Positions 1-9,292 of a DNA stretch of 64,000 nt are shown in pieces (the stretch's first letter is position 1; every line of letters starts with the position of its first letter). The stretch is from an uncultured Lachnospiraceae bacterium (GTDB lineage: Bacteria; Bacillota; Clostridia; Lachnospirales; Lachnospiraceae), in NCBI GenBank assembly GCA_951802115.1, contig CATOPL010000002.1, positions 62,001-126,000 on the forward strand, read 5' to 3'. The translations under genes were made by a program, and so were the position numbers. The notes under the pieces were generated by a model, which was not told the origin of the DNA, did no database searches, and saw nothing but the letters and a program-made list of their open reading frames with translations.

Positions 1-2
1 GG

Positions 3-50
3 ATACAATTACCAGATGATTTAAGCCATATTGGTGCAAGAGTTTATTAA
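3..50 (+). CDS. C-terminal tail of a gene cut by the left window edge
   Basis: An open frame enters from the left edge and stops at TAA 48-50, giving a tail ending in LPDDLSHIGARVY. The composition looks protein-like, but only about 15 codons are visible, so no family can be assigned. The 200 bases between this stop and the next gene hold no other coding signal that I can see. Confidence 0.3.
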   Translation: MQLPDDLSHIGARVY

Positions 51-185
51 TATTTTGCAATATAGATATTTTTGATTCTAAACAACCACCATTATTAATG
101 ACATAGAAATGATTTGTTAATAAGTAGATACATTTTGATAGCCATAACTTTATGCAGATAATCAGTATGCCTTAATCTAAATCTG

Positions 186-212
186 AAAATTTACTATATA
201 ATAGTAAATTTT
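186..212. promoter_or_regulatory. AT-only palindrome upstream of module I
   Basis: Perfect inverted repeat with 12-bp arms (AAAATTTACTAT / ATAGTAAATTTT) and a 3-base spacer. It contains a TATAAT hexamer at 197-202 and is followed by a short T run. It could be an operator overlapping the -10 box of the promoter for the gene at 255, or a weak terminator for the upstream gene. No convincing -35 box sits at the right distance, so the promoter reading is tentative. Confidence 0.35.
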
Positions 213-254
213 TTAAAGAAGTCATTTAAGAAAATATATGTATGGGAGAAAAAA

Positions 255-1310
255 TTGAAAGTATTGGTAATCGGGCCAAGCCCTGAAAAATCAAAAGGCG
301 GAATGGCTACAGTTATAAAAGATATCAGAGATGATAAACAGCTAAATAAACAGTTTGATATTGAAATTTATGAGTCCTATATAGACGGAAATAAATTTGA
401 AAGAGCTGTCTATATGATTATAGCATTTTTAAATTTCAAAAAAATATATAGTCTGTATGATTTGTTTCATATTCATGTTGCTTCTTATGGAAGTGCATTT
501 CGAAAAGCAAAATATATTTCTTTTCTGAAAAAGAGAGGAAAAAAAGTAATATTGCATATTCACGGCGCCGCATTCATGGACTTTTATAATAATTTAAGCG
601 ATAGCAAAAAGGATTATATTGTTGACATCCTCAATAGTTGCGATTTAGTAATTGCATTATCTGATGAGTGGAAGAACAAATTCAAAAAGCACTTCAAATT
701 ACGAAATTGTATTTCTCTTCCCAACGGCATCAGTACAGCAGATTTTCGATGCGCTGTTACAGAAAAAGGAGAACATACAAATGCATTTTTGCTGTTGGGT
801 AGAATTGGTAAAAGAAAAGGCGCATACGATTTAGTCAACGCTGTTGAAATGTTAGCCCCAAAATATCCGGATGTTAAACTTTATATAGCTGGGGACGGTG
901 AAATTGAAAAAATCAACGACAAGATTATAAAGAAAAAATTACAGAGAAATATCAAAGTCGTAGGATGGGTAGACTTCGCTGGTAAAATAGAGCTTTTGAA
1001 AAAAGTAGCAACTGTAGTATTACCTTCCTATAATGAGGGATTGCCTATGTCCATTTTAGAAGGTATGGCGGCAGGAAAAGCAATTATCAGTTCATCTGTC
1101 GGCGCATTGCCGGAAGTTGTCAAAGAGGAAAATGGGATTATCATTGAACCGGGTAACGTTAATGCTCTGGTTTCTGCAATGGAGATATGTATGACAAATC
1201 CAATGTTGATTTCTGACATGAGTCTTGCTAATTTACAAAAAATCGAAGAATCATTTAGCGTGCAGAAAATGCACAAAATTCTAGCTGAATGCTACATACA
1301 GGCGGGATGA
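255..1310 (+). CDS. Glycosyltransferase family 4 (GT-B)
   Basis: Predicted cytoplasmic glycosyltransferase that transfers a sugar from a nucleotide donor to a lipid-linked repeat unit. The N-terminal acceptor domain opens with VLVIGPSPEKSKGGM. The C-terminal donor domain has LLLGRIGKRKGAYDLV, the GDGE turn and the GT4 signature PSYNEGLPMSILEGMAAGK (about residues 255-275) with its conserved glutamates. Length (351 aa) is usual for the family. The start is TTG at 255, preceded by GGGAG at 244-248. It is the first gene of module I and lies 3 bases before the pyruvyltransferase-family gene. Sugar and linkage cannot be read from the sequence. Confidence 0.9.
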   Translation: MKVLVIGPSPEKSKGGMATVIKDIRDDKQLNKQFDIEIYESYIDGNKFERAVYMIIAFLNFKKIYSLYDLFHIHVASYGSAFRKAKYISFLKKRGKKVILHIHGAAFMDFYNNLSDSKKDYIVDILNSCDLVIALSDEWKNKFKKHFKLRNCISLPNGISTADFRCAVTEKGEHTNAFLLLGRIGKRKGAYDLVNAVEMLAPKYPDVKLYIAGDGEIEKINDKIIKKKLQRNIKVVGWVDFAGKIELLKKVATVVLPSYNEGLPMSILEGMAAGKAIISSSVGALPEVVKEENGIIIEPGNVNALVSAMEICMTNPMLISDMSLANLQKIEESFSVQKMHKILAECYIQAG

Positions 1311-1313
1311 GAA

Positions 1314-2480
1314 ATGAGTGATGCAAAAAAAATAGGACTTGCCGTTTGTTATGATACTCTGAATTTTGGAAGTCAGCTACAAGTTTTAGCAACAATCAGA
1401 AAAATAGAAGAATTAAACTATGCTACCGAAATTATTAGATATAAGAAAAAAATAACACCATTTTTTGTATTACAGACTCTTCCGAGACTTTTTAATATTT
1501 CCTTTATTCAATCAAAACTGGCAAGAAAAAAAAGGAAAAAAGAAATCCAAAAATATCCAATGATTGCATCTGATATATCAAAAAGAAATAAGCGATTTAA
1601 TGAGTTTGTAGATAAATATTTTACAAATTTATCAAAACCGTATCCAGGATGGGAAACACTCGTTAAAAAAGCATCTCAAAAATACGATGCGTTTTTATGT
1701 GGAAGTGATCAATTATGGTTACCCAAGAATCTTGGCAGTCATTTTTATACTTTGGAATTTGCACCAGATAACAAACCTAAAATCGCGTATGCTACCAGTT
1801 TTGGGGTGAGTAAAATTCCAAATTATCAAAGAAGAATTACCACGAAATACTTAAATCGTTTTCAAGCACTTAGTACACGGGAAATTTCCGGTCAAAAAAT
1901 TATTGAAGAATTAACGGAAAAAAAAGCGCCTGTTGTCTGTGATCCCACGTTGTTATTTGATGCCGAAAACTGGAACAATATTATACCAGTCAGAAAGATA
2001 ATTGAAGAACCATATGTTTTTTGTTATTTCCTTGGAACAAATACAGATCACAGGAAAGCTGCAACTGAGTTTAAAAATTCTACAGGCCTCAGTTTGGTAA
2101 CCTGCCCGTTTTTGGACAATTTTGTTTTAAGTGACCGGAAATTTGGTGATATTCAGTTATTTGATATTGATGCAGCGGATTTTATAAATCTGATTCGTCA
2201 TGCTGAATATATTCTTACCGATTCTTTTCATGGCTCTGTGTTCAGTATTTTGTATCATAAGAAGTTCCTGATTTTTGATAGGTTTAAAGAAGGTGCTAAT
2301 TCAAGAAACAGCCGGATAGAAAGTCTTTGTACATTTCTTGGATTAGAAGAAAGAAGATTTGCAGATACTGTAGTTCCGGTTGTCAATAATATAAATTATA
2401 ATTCTGTTGATAGTAAAATTAAAAAATTACGAAATCAGTCTATTGAATTTTTACAACTAGCTTTGGAACAAATTGAATAA
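1314..2480 (+). CDS. Polysaccharide pyruvyl transferase family protein
   Basis: Member of the PS_pyruv_trans family (CsaB/WcaK-like GT-B fold), whose characterised members add ketal pyruvate from phosphoenolpyruvate to cell-surface glycans. Visible hallmarks are the N-terminal NFGSQLQVLA motif, FLCGSDQLW near residue 135, a VCDPTLLFD segment, and DSFHGSVFSILYHKKF near residue 302. At 388 aa it has family length. It lies between the GT4 and the iron-sulfur gene and is probably co-transcribed. Many EPS-cluster members may instead act as glycosyltransferase-like enzymes, so the exact donor is uncertain. Confidence 0.88.
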   Translation: MSDAKKIGLAVCYDTLNFGSQLQVLATIRKIEELNYATEIIRYKKKITPFFVLQTLPRLFNISFIQSKLARKKRKKEIQKYPMIASDISKRNKRFNEFVDKYFTNLSKPYPGWETLVKKASQKYDAFLCGSDQLWLPKNLGSHFYTLEFAPDNKPKIAYATSFGVSKIPNYQRRITTKYLNRFQALSTREISGQKIIEELTEKKAPVVCDPTLLFDAENWNNIIPVRKIIEEPYVFCYFLGTNTDHRKAATEFKNSTGLSLVTCPFLDNFVLSDRKFGDIQLFDIDAADFINLIRHAEYILTDSFHGSVFSILYHKKFLIFDRFKEGANSRNSRIESLCTFLGLEERRFADTVVPVVNNINYNSVDSKIKKLRNQSIEFLQLALEQIE

Positions 2481-2498
2481 CCAGAGGCAAAATTATTT

Positions 2499-3707
2499 AT
2501 GATTGTAATTACCGACAAAAGCAAATGTTGTGGTTGTACGGCATGCTATAGTATATGTCCTCAAAAATGTATAGAGTTATTATCGGATGAAGAAGGCTTT
2601 ATTTACCCTAAGGTCAAATCATCACTTTGTGTTGATTGTAAACTATGTGAAAAAGTTTGCCCGGTGTTAACCAGGCCCAAGGGTATACAGCCAAAAGAAA
2701 AAGCTTATATTGTCAGATGCCAAGATAATGAAATACTGCGAAACAGTTCATCAGGAGGCTTTTTTACGGCTCTCTGAAAATTTATAATCGGTAAAAATGG
2801 GGTTGTATTTGGGGCCGCATTTGATGAACAGTGGAATGTAAAACATTGCTTTGCAGAAACATTAGAACAATGTACAGCATTTCAAGGGTCAAAATATATT
2901 CAAAGTAATATAAAGGGAATATTTCATCAGGTTAAAGAATTTCTTACAGATGGAAGATGGGTTTGTTTTTCGGGAACACCTTGCCAGGTTGAAGGTTTAC
3001 AAAACTATCTGAACAAAAAATATGAAAATCTGATCTTAGTTGATTTTGTATGTCACGGAGTACCGTCCGCTTCATTGTGGAAAGAATATTTGGGTGTTCA
3101 TAATATTAAAAATATTAAAAAGATAAATTTTAGAGATAAATGTTTTGGATATCAGCTTTCAGGAATGAGTATTGATTATACAGGCAACAAAAAATACTTT
3201 GCCACAGCAAGAACAGATATTATGTTAAAAACTTTCTTTTCGCATATTGCACTTAGATGGTCCTGCTACAAATGTAATTTTAAGGGAATCAAAAGATGTT
3301 CTGATTTTACAATTTATGATGCCTGGCATGTCGAAAATATTTTAGGAATTAAAGATGACGATAAAGGGTATACAAATGTTATTGTACGAAGTAACAAAGC
3401 AGAAATAATTATGAATGAGATAAAGGAACAATTATATTTTTATCCGGTACTTTTGCAAAAGATCATTCCTGTTAATGGCGGTATGCTTATGCATAGTGCG
3501 GAAAAGCATAAATACAGAGATGTTTTCTATAAAAGTATGAACGAAATCGGAATTAAAAACAGTGTAAATAAATTTTTAAAGATCAAACCAACTGATTTGA
3601 TAATTGAAAAAGTCAAGATATTCAGTTCATTTTTTGGTATTGCACCATCAATATCGCGTTTGAGAAAGCGTATTAGAAAAAACTATACTGAAGGATCAAA
3701 AAAATGA
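2499..3707 (+). pseudogene. F420 hydrogenase beta-subunit-like Fe-S protein, interrupted by in-frame TGA
   Basis: The reading frame 2499-3707 encodes a two-[4Fe-4S] ferredoxin head (CCGCTACYSICP and CVDCKLCEKVCP) joined to an FrhB/FdhB-like domain (SSSGGFFTA, FSGTPCQVEGL, DFVCHGVPS, KCNFKGIKRCSDFTIYDAW). A single TGA at 2775-2777 splits it. The downstream part stays in the same frame and resumes with KFIIGKNGVVFGAAFD, so one substitution (for example TCA to TGA) explains the break. Such proteins recur in polysaccharide clusters, probably as flavin/Fe-S oxidoreductases acting on a sugar. The intact length would be about 402 aa. It overlaps the polymerase start by 4 bases. Annotation pipelines may show only the 92-aa and 210-aa pieces. 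Confidence 0.85.
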
Positions 3708-4996
3708 TAAAATATAAATTTATGATTATAATACGCGATATAAGTTGGTGTTTTCTTTTTACAATCTTTATGTTTCAAAATGCATTTAATATAAGAATTG
3801 ATTATTTTAGATATACAGATGAAATCATGACCCTTTTTTTGGGATTGTATACTATATTCTATTTATTCAAAAAAAAAATTATACCTAAAATTTATTTTAA
3901 GATGTACATTGTGATGGCGTTTCTTTGTGCAGTCGGAATAATAAGTAATATCATCTCAGGCGTCAGCAGATCTGCATTTATGATAGCCCTAGATATTATG
4001 TACTTATTTAAAGTATTTATTTGTTTTATCGGTGCATCAATTTACTTTAAAAGCATTCAAAAAAACAAAAACCTATTAAGATTTATAGCATTTGAGGTGA
4101 GAATAATTGTATGGATAGCCTTTATTTGTCTTATTATCAGCCAGCTTATTAACATTGGAATGACAAGGGACATTAGATTTGGAATTAAATGCTATGCATT
4201 TGTGTATTCATCGGCAGGTATGTTAAGTCAATATTGTATTCTTTTTTTGATTATTTTGACTGCAGAACTTGCAATTCATAGATTGGACTGCAAACGGTGG
4301 ATTTCATTTATTATGTTAATCGTAATATGGGCTTCCACTGTTCGTTCCCGCGCACTCGTTATGATAACTGTCTGGCTGTTTATATGCCATATCAGCAGAA
4401 ATATAAATATGTTTCTCGCAATATATGATAATAGGATAGTAAAAAAAATATTCCGTCCTCAATATACTTTAACTATTCTTTCTATAATAGTTTTAATGGG
4501 AGCCGGACAGCTTAGTAAATATTTTGGCAATGGCATAAAATCTGCCAGGAACTTGCTGGTTTCAGGTGGATTACGAATCATGAATGATTTCTTTCCCTGG
4601 GGAGCAGGATTTGGAACTTTCGGGACGGAGACAGCCGCAACATATTACTCACCGTTGTATTACCAGTATGATTTAAACTCATTTTGGGGACTGGCAGAAA
4701 ACGGTTCTGAATTAACAGACTGTTATTGGCCTGCAATATGTGGAGAATTGGGTATTATTGGTTTGGCCTTAATGGTTATATTAGTATATTTATTCATACG
4801 TCAATTTTATGAACAATCAAAAGGATGTAAATTTTTTATTATATCTTCACTAACTTACATTATATATCTGTTAATTTCAAGTGTTGCAACTGGAATTTTT
4901 GCGTCATATGTGACTGCAGAATTCGTTATTATATTTGCAGCCGTTATATCAAATTATACGACTAATGAAAGAAGTGTTGTCAGATGGAAAGTGTAA
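3704..4996 (+). CDS. Wzy-like polysaccharide polymerase (module I)
   Basis: A 430-aa, strongly hydrophobic protein with many membrane-spanning stretches and a large polar loop near residues 290-340 (FFPWGAGFGTFGT...YQYDLNSFWGLAENG), the arrangement expected of O-antigen polymerases/ligases. It would join undecaprenyl-linked repeat units at the outer face of the membrane. These proteins are poorly conserved, so the call rests on topology, the GAGFG motif and pairing with the flippase at 5961. Its start overlaps the previous gene (ATGA) and its end overlaps the next by 13 bases, which points to translational coupling. Confidence 0.8.
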   Translation: MIKYKFMIIIRDISWCFLFTIFMFQNAFNIRIDYFRYTDEIMTLFLGLYTIFYLFKKKIIPKIYFKMYIVMAFLCAVGIISNIISGVSRSAFMIALDIMYLFKVFICFIGASIYFKSIQKNKNLLRFIAFEVRIIVWIAFICLIISQLINIGMTRDIRFGIKCYAFVYSSAGMLSQYCILFLIILTAELAIHRLDCKRWISFIMLIVIWASTVRSRALVMITVWLFICHISRNINMFLAIYDNRIVKKIFRPQYTLTILSIIVLMGAGQLSKYFGNGIKSARNLLVSGGLRIMNDFFPWGAGFGTFGTETAATYYSPLYYQYDLNSFWGLAENGSELTDCYWPAICGELGIIGLALMVILVYLFIRQFYEQSKGCKFFIISSLTYIIYLLISSVATGIFASYVTAEFVIIFAAVISNYTTNERSVVRWKV

Positions 4997-5961
4997 TATT
5001 ATTTGATCCGGGCATCAGGTCACTAAACAAAGGTGATGAGATTATTATGGATTCGGCCGAAAAAGAGTTAAAAAGACTCAACATATTAGAAAACCGCTAT
5101 GTATTGAGGCATGCAACACATGCGCCAGTTGTAACATGTTATCAGAATACTCACATGAATCCAAGAATGAGATTTTATGATAATGCAAAATATAAATTTA
5201 TATGCGGGTCTAATTTATTATGGAAAAACATGTTAAAACCCCGTCCGGTTTTTAATGTGAATCTATTGAATTGTATGCCCTACAAAAATAGTATTTTATT
5301 CGGTGTAGGAACAGGTAATCAAAACGGAAAAACAAATTGGTATACAAGAAAATTATATAAAAAGATTCTTTCATATGATTATGTTCACAGTGTACGTGAC
5401 AATAACACAAAAAAATTTGTTGAGGAGTTAGGATTTAAGGCAATCAATACAGGTTGCCCTACTATGTGGTGTTTTACAAAGAAATTTTGCCACGATATTC
5501 CTGTAGAAAAATCAGAAAATGTAATATTTACATTGACGGATTACGGAGCAGACAGAGAATTTGATCAACAAATCATTAATATATTAGTTGAAAATTACAA
5601 AAAAGTATATTTCTGGATTCAGGGCGCTTTTGATAAAGAATATTTAAATTCATTTGAAAATATTAAAAATATTGTAATTATTCCTCCTGATTTAAGTGCA
5701 TTTTCTAAAATGCTGTCTATGAATGATGTAGAATATGTTGGGACAAGACTTCACGCAGGAATGTATGCAATGCAGCACAAAAAACGAACAATTATTATAA
5801 CTATTGACCATCGAGTAAGAGATATGAATACAGCTTATGCAATAAATACAATAGAACGTAATGATCTGCAGCGTCTTGAAGAAAAAATATATTCTCATTT
5901 TACAACAGATATAAAATTAAATGAGGATAATATTCAAAAATGGACATCTCAATTTAAATAA
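4984..5961 (+). CDS. Polysaccharide pyruvyl transferase family protein
   Basis: Second pyruvyltransferase-family protein of module I (325 aa, slightly short for the family). It begins SVILFDPGIRSLNKGDEIIM, the N-terminal 'NxGDE' form of the family. It has CGSNLLW near residue 75 and a late VGTRLHAGMYAMQHKKRTI segment that matches the conserved R/FHG..A motif. The gene overlaps the polymerase upstream and abuts the flippase at 5961 (TAATG overlap). Transfer of pyruvate is the family function. The substrate is unknown. Confidence 0.82.
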   Translation: MESVILFDPGIRSLNKGDEIIMDSAEKELKRLNILENRYVLRHATHAPVVTCYQNTHMNPRMRFYDNAKYKFICGSNLLWKNMLKPRPVFNVNLLNCMPYKNSILFGVGTGNQNGKTNWYTRKLYKKILSYDYVHSVRDNNTKKFVEELGFKAINTGCPTMWCFTKKFCHDIPVEKSENVIFTLTDYGADREFDQQIINILVENYKKVYFWIQGAFDKEYLNSFENIKNIVIIPPDLSAFSKMLSMNDVEYVGTRLHAGMYAMQHKKRTIIITIDHRVRDMNTAYAINTIERNDLQRLEEKIYSHFTTDIKLNEDNIQKWTSQFK

Positions 5962-7382
5962 TGAAAAGAGAACAAGAGTTTATTAAGAACAGTGCCATAT
6001 TGTTCTTCGGTACTGTTTTTCCCAGGTTTATTTCTGTTATTATGCTTCCTGTTATAACAGGGTATTTAACTAAAGAAGAATATGGAATTTATGATCTGCT
6101 TATTACGCTTGCTTCTTTGTTCTTACCTATCGCCACATTGCAAATGCAGGCATCGGCATTTCGTTTTTTAATAAAAGAAAGAGAAAACCACACAGGACAA
6201 AAATTAATAATATCTAATATTGTATTATTCACAGTTCCTGTTTGTCTGGCGGCGTTGACAACACTTTATTTTTGCATGAGGAATACTCATTCCTCAATAA
6301 AATTGTTGATTATAAATTATTATTTTACAGATACTATGCTCATTATGGCCAGGCAAATTATCAGAGGACTTGGCAAAAACAAGATCTATTCTGTCAGCGT
6401 GTTAATGAATTCAGTCATAGAACTTGTTCTGGTTTTGGTTTTCTTGGTACAAATTGGACTTGGACTGAACGGTGTACTATATGCTCTGACAATTTCACAA
6501 GGCATTTCTCTTTTATATATAATTATACGAGTCAATATTATTTCTTATATAGATATAAGACTGATAGCATTAAAAGAAATAAAATCTTTAATTGATTATT
6601 CATGGCCGCTGATACCAAATGCTCTGTCTTCATGGGTTGTTCGGGTGTCAGACAGATTAGTACTTTCATTATTTATAGGAATTGAAGCAACAGCAGTTTA
6701 CGCAGTTGCAAATAAATTACCCAGTATTTTTAGCGTTGTTCAAAGTACTTTCTCACTGGCATGGCAGGAAAATGCATCTGAAACAGTAAATGACAAAGAT
6801 TCCGGAGAATACTACGGAAAAATGTTTGACCGAATCTATAATATTATGGTCGGGATTATGGCGTTATTGATTGCATTTACTCCCTTCCTTTTTAAAATTT
6901 TGATAAAAGGGGATTATGATGAAGCATATAATCATATGTCTATTCTCTATATTGGTGTTTTGTTCAGCACCATCTGCTCATATTTAGGCGGTATTTATAT
7001 TGCTCATATGAAATCAAAAGAGATTGGCATAACAACAACCATTGCAGCTTTAATTAATCTTACGGTTAATCTGTGCTTTATAAAGATAGTAGGTGTATAT
7101 GCAGCTTCAATATCAACAGCAGTATGTTATATATGGTTATGTATATATCGAATGAGGACTATTCAGAAAATACAAAAAATCAATTTTAACTACAAAAGAA
7201 TAATTGAATTATTTATTATTTTATGCATCATATCGTTCATTAACATGCAAAGAATATTGTGGATGGATTGTATAAATATATTATTCTCTAGTTCTTTGTT
7301 TGTAGGTTTAAACTATGAACTTCTAAAAATTTTACTAAAAACCGTAATAAAAAAAAGGAAACAAAATGAAACAAAATATTAA
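5961..7382 (+). CDS. Wzx-like oligosaccharide flippase (module I)
   Basis: A 473-aa polytopic membrane protein of the MOP/polysaccharide transport superfamily. It starts QEFIKNSAILFFGTVFPRFIS, with the charged start and first helix typical of Wzx. The central SWPLIPNALSSWVVRVSDR motif is shared with the flippase at 10494 (IPLIPNNLAWWVVNVSDR). It would move undecaprenyl-linked repeat units across the cytoplasmic membrane. The stop of the preceding gene overlaps its ATG, and its own 3' end overlaps the acyltransferase start by 17 bases. Confidence 0.9.
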   Translation: MKREQEFIKNSAILFFGTVFPRFISVIMLPVITGYLTKEEYGIYDLLITLASLFLPIATLQMQASAFRFLIKERENHTGQKLIISNIVLFTVPVCLAALTTLYFCMRNTHSSIKLLIINYYFTDTMLIMARQIIRGLGKNKIYSVSVLMNSVIELVLVLVFLVQIGLGLNGVLYALTISQGISLLYIIIRVNIISYIDIRLIALKEIKSLIDYSWPLIPNALSSWVVRVSDRLVLSLFIGIEATAVYAVANKLPSIFSVVQSTFSLAWQENASETVNDKDSGEYYGKMFDRIYNIMVGIMALLIAFTPFLFKILIKGDYDEAYNHMSILYIGVLFSTICSYLGGIYIAHMKSKEIGITTTIAALINLTVNLCFIKIVGVYAASISTAVCYIWLCIYRMRTIQKIQKINFNYKRIIELFIILCIISFINMQRILWMDCINILFSSSLFVGLNYELLKILLKTVIKKRKQNETKY

Positions 7383-7944
7383 TACAACCCTATTATCCGG
7401 GAAAAAAGCTTTTTTATTCAGATTTATATTTTATCTGCTTCCAAATGCCAAAATAAGAACCAGATTTTTGAAAAAACATAAGATTCTTGGTGGAATGGGA
7501 GAACATGTTCATTGGCAGCCACGATTTTACCCTACAGATCCATATAATCTGATTTTACATGATAACATTGCTGTAGCAGCAAATGTTACTTTCTTAATGC
7601 ATGATATAATTAATCATGTCTTTACAGGAATCCTTGATAAGCAGATATGGGGGTTAAAAGACTGTATTGAGGTTGAAGATAATGTATTTATAGGAGCTAA
7701 TTCAATAATCTGTCCCGGAGTAAAAATAGGAAAAAATTCCATTATTGCAGCAGGGTCGGTTGTCGTAAAAGATGTAGAACCTGGTACAATTGTTGGTGGT
7801 AATCCTGCAAAAAAGATAGGATACTTCAATGATCTGCTTCAAAAAAGATTGATATTGAGCGAAAAACTGGAGCATTTGGATAAAATGCAGCGGATAAATT
7901 TGGCCTGGAAAGAGTTTTTTGAAAAACATGGAGACTTAACATAA
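7366..7944 (+). CDS. Hexapeptide-repeat acyltransferase
   Basis: A left-handed beta-helix acyltransferase of 192 aa. The hexapeptide repeats are visible as IEVEDNVFIGANSIICPGV, KIGKNSIIAAGSVVVKDV and the terminal PGTIVGGNPAKKIG signature. The family transfers acetyl (or other acyl) groups from acyl-CoA to a hydroxyl or amino group of a sugar. The likely catalytic histidine lies in FLMHDIINH. An AGGA box precedes ATG 7366, which lies inside the flippase gene. It is the last gene of module I and converges on module II. Confidence 0.88.
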   Translation: MKQNINTTLLSGKKAFLFRFIFYLLPNAKIRTRFLKKHKILGGMGEHVHWQPRFYPTDPYNLILHDNIAVAANVTFLMHDIINHVFTGILDKQIWGLKDCIEVEDNVFIGANSIICPGVKIGKNSIIAAGSVVVKDVEPGTIVGGNPAKKIGYFNDLLQKRLILSEKLEHLDKMQRINLAWKEFFEKHGDLT

Positions 7945-8035
7945 GAGTGCATAAAGGATACGATATGTAAATCCTACTGTCGATTACTTTCGCAATTTAT
8001 AGCATAACCAATACTTTAGATTTTATACACTTTAT

Positions 8036-8122
8036 TCAGATTTTTTCTCTTAATATTTTTTCTGCTTCTACTAAGGCCTCAAAGACATTCTTTTGATGCC
8101 AATACAATTCTTTTTGGTTCAT
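8036..8122 (-). CDS. Short ORF (28 aa) resembling a LicD N-terminus
   Basis: Encodes MNQKELYWHQKNVFEALVEA followed by EKILREKI and a stop. An AGGAC box precedes the ATG. The spacing of Y, HQ, ALxxx resembles the first 25 residues of the LicD proteins at 32193 and 32985 (LYEHQRMAVEAL and HQEAAFQAL). It may therefore be the start of a LicD gene whose body was lost, or a genuine tiny protein. It lies 25 bases past the LicD fragment at 8148 and would be the last translated piece of module II. Confidence 0.35.
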   Translation of the reverse strand: MNQKELYWHQKNVFEALVEAEKILREKI

Positions 8123-8147
8123 GCTTTTGTCCTGTAGCAATTTGCTT

Positions 8148-8684
8148 TTATAGTTTTATAATTTCTATTCTGTGCTGGTTGAATCTTTTATCAGGTTCCG
8201 GAATCTCTTTGTAATAACCATACAGTTTCTCCAAAACAATTTCGGCATAAACTGGTATAATGATATGAAGATCAGCAAAAAGGGCTTTCCGTCCCATGTC
8301 ATATATTTTTTTAGGAAACATTTCCCTGAATTTATAGGCACTCCAAAAATTCACAATTGTTTCCGAAGCATCATAATCGTATTTTTTTAACATTTTTTGT
8401 ACACGTTTCTTCCATTTATAGGTATCGATGTTTCTGCCGAATTTTGTAACCATAAAAAATATGAGCAAATACTTTTCATATAAAGGTCTGTTTTCACGAT
8501 ATAGATGTACTTGCTGTTCTAAAACAGATAATTGTACCATAAGTCTTGAAAACAGAAGCAAAAACTTATGTATAATCTGTATTCCATGTTTTTCAGGCAT
8601 TCCATCAAGAGGAAAAATATCAATCCAAACATTAGTAATAACGGGATATTTTGACATATTTAGCTTGACTTTTATCTTTGTAGC
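8148..8684 (-). pseudogene. LicD-family phosphotransferase, N-terminus lost
   Basis: The C-terminal two-thirds of a LicD protein, clearly paralogous at the DNA level to the complete gene at 23259-24086. Shared stretches include VITNVWIDIFPLDGMPE, VQLSVLEQQVHLYRENRP and NFWSAYKFREMFPKK. Homology stops near 8684, just after KVKLNMSKYPV. The missing N-terminal third holds the catalytic DDD motif (PWDDDIDIG in the paralogue), so no activity is expected. The sequence continues abruptly into the truncated aminotransferase gene, which marks a deletion joint. The frame stays open to 8726, but those extra codons come from the aminotransferase side. Confidence 0.85.
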
Positions 8685-9270
8685 ATACGATTCCGCCTTC
8701 GATCGTGTGAAAAGCTTTGGTTGCATGGGTGCTGAACATCGCGGCGTCTCCGAAATTCGCAGCGCTTATCCCGCCTTTGGTTACTCCAAAAGCATGCGCC
8801 GCGTCATAAATGACAAGCAGATGATGTTTATGGGCAATTTTTTCGATTGCTTTCGTATCGCATAAAAATCCATAAACATGCGTGGCGACAATCGCAACCG
8901 TCTTATCCGTAATCAGACTTTCAATTAGTTCCGGATTTATCGTATAATCGTCTTCTTTTACATCACAAAACACAGGCGTCAGGCCGTTTCGCACAATGGC
9001 ATGAGTGGTGCTGCAGTGAGTATACGGAGTAGTGATAACCTCCCCCCCTTTTAAGTATAATGCGTTCAATGCAACTTCAAGCGCTACATGTCCGTTTGCG
9101 AACAGATATAAATGATCGGCCTGCAGGTATTGTTTGAGCATACCTTCAAATTTTCTGGAGGCGTTTCCGCGGTTGGACAGCCATCGGGATTCCCATACGG
9201 GATATAATTCTTCCATAAACTCTTTATAAGGCGGCATGGATGACTGAGTGACATTAATCTGCTTTTTCAT
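8632..9270 (-). pseudogene. DegT/DnrJ/EryC1 aminotransferase, C-terminal half deleted
   Basis: The N-terminal half of a PLP-dependent sugar aminotransferase (usual length about 370 aa, here 212). It keeps LYLFANGHVALEVALNALY, the YDAAHAFG segment and the Schiff-base lysine region STHATKAFHTIEGG. About nine residues after EGGIVCYKD the homology ends and the frame runs into LicD sequence before stopping. The enzyme would have supplied an amino sugar for module II. The loss of the small C-terminal domain should inactivate it. The start at 9270 has GGGAG 9 bases upstream. A G7 run (9042-9048) encodes KGGEVITTP in frame. Confidence 0.85.
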
Positions 9271-9292
9271 AAGTAAACTCCCTTTTTATCTT

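Noticed and set aside
2775..2777. TGA as a selenocysteine codon in the Fe-S oxidoreductase gene
   Set aside because: The position follows GGFFTAL and is not a cysteine position in homologues in this window. I see no SECIS-like hairpin directly after it. A nonsense mutation is simpler.
9042..9048. G7 tract in the aminotransferase gene as a fourth phase-variation switch
   Set aside because: It encodes KGGEV in frame, is shorter than the other tracts, and the gene is already destroyed by the C-terminal deletion, so switching would have no effect.
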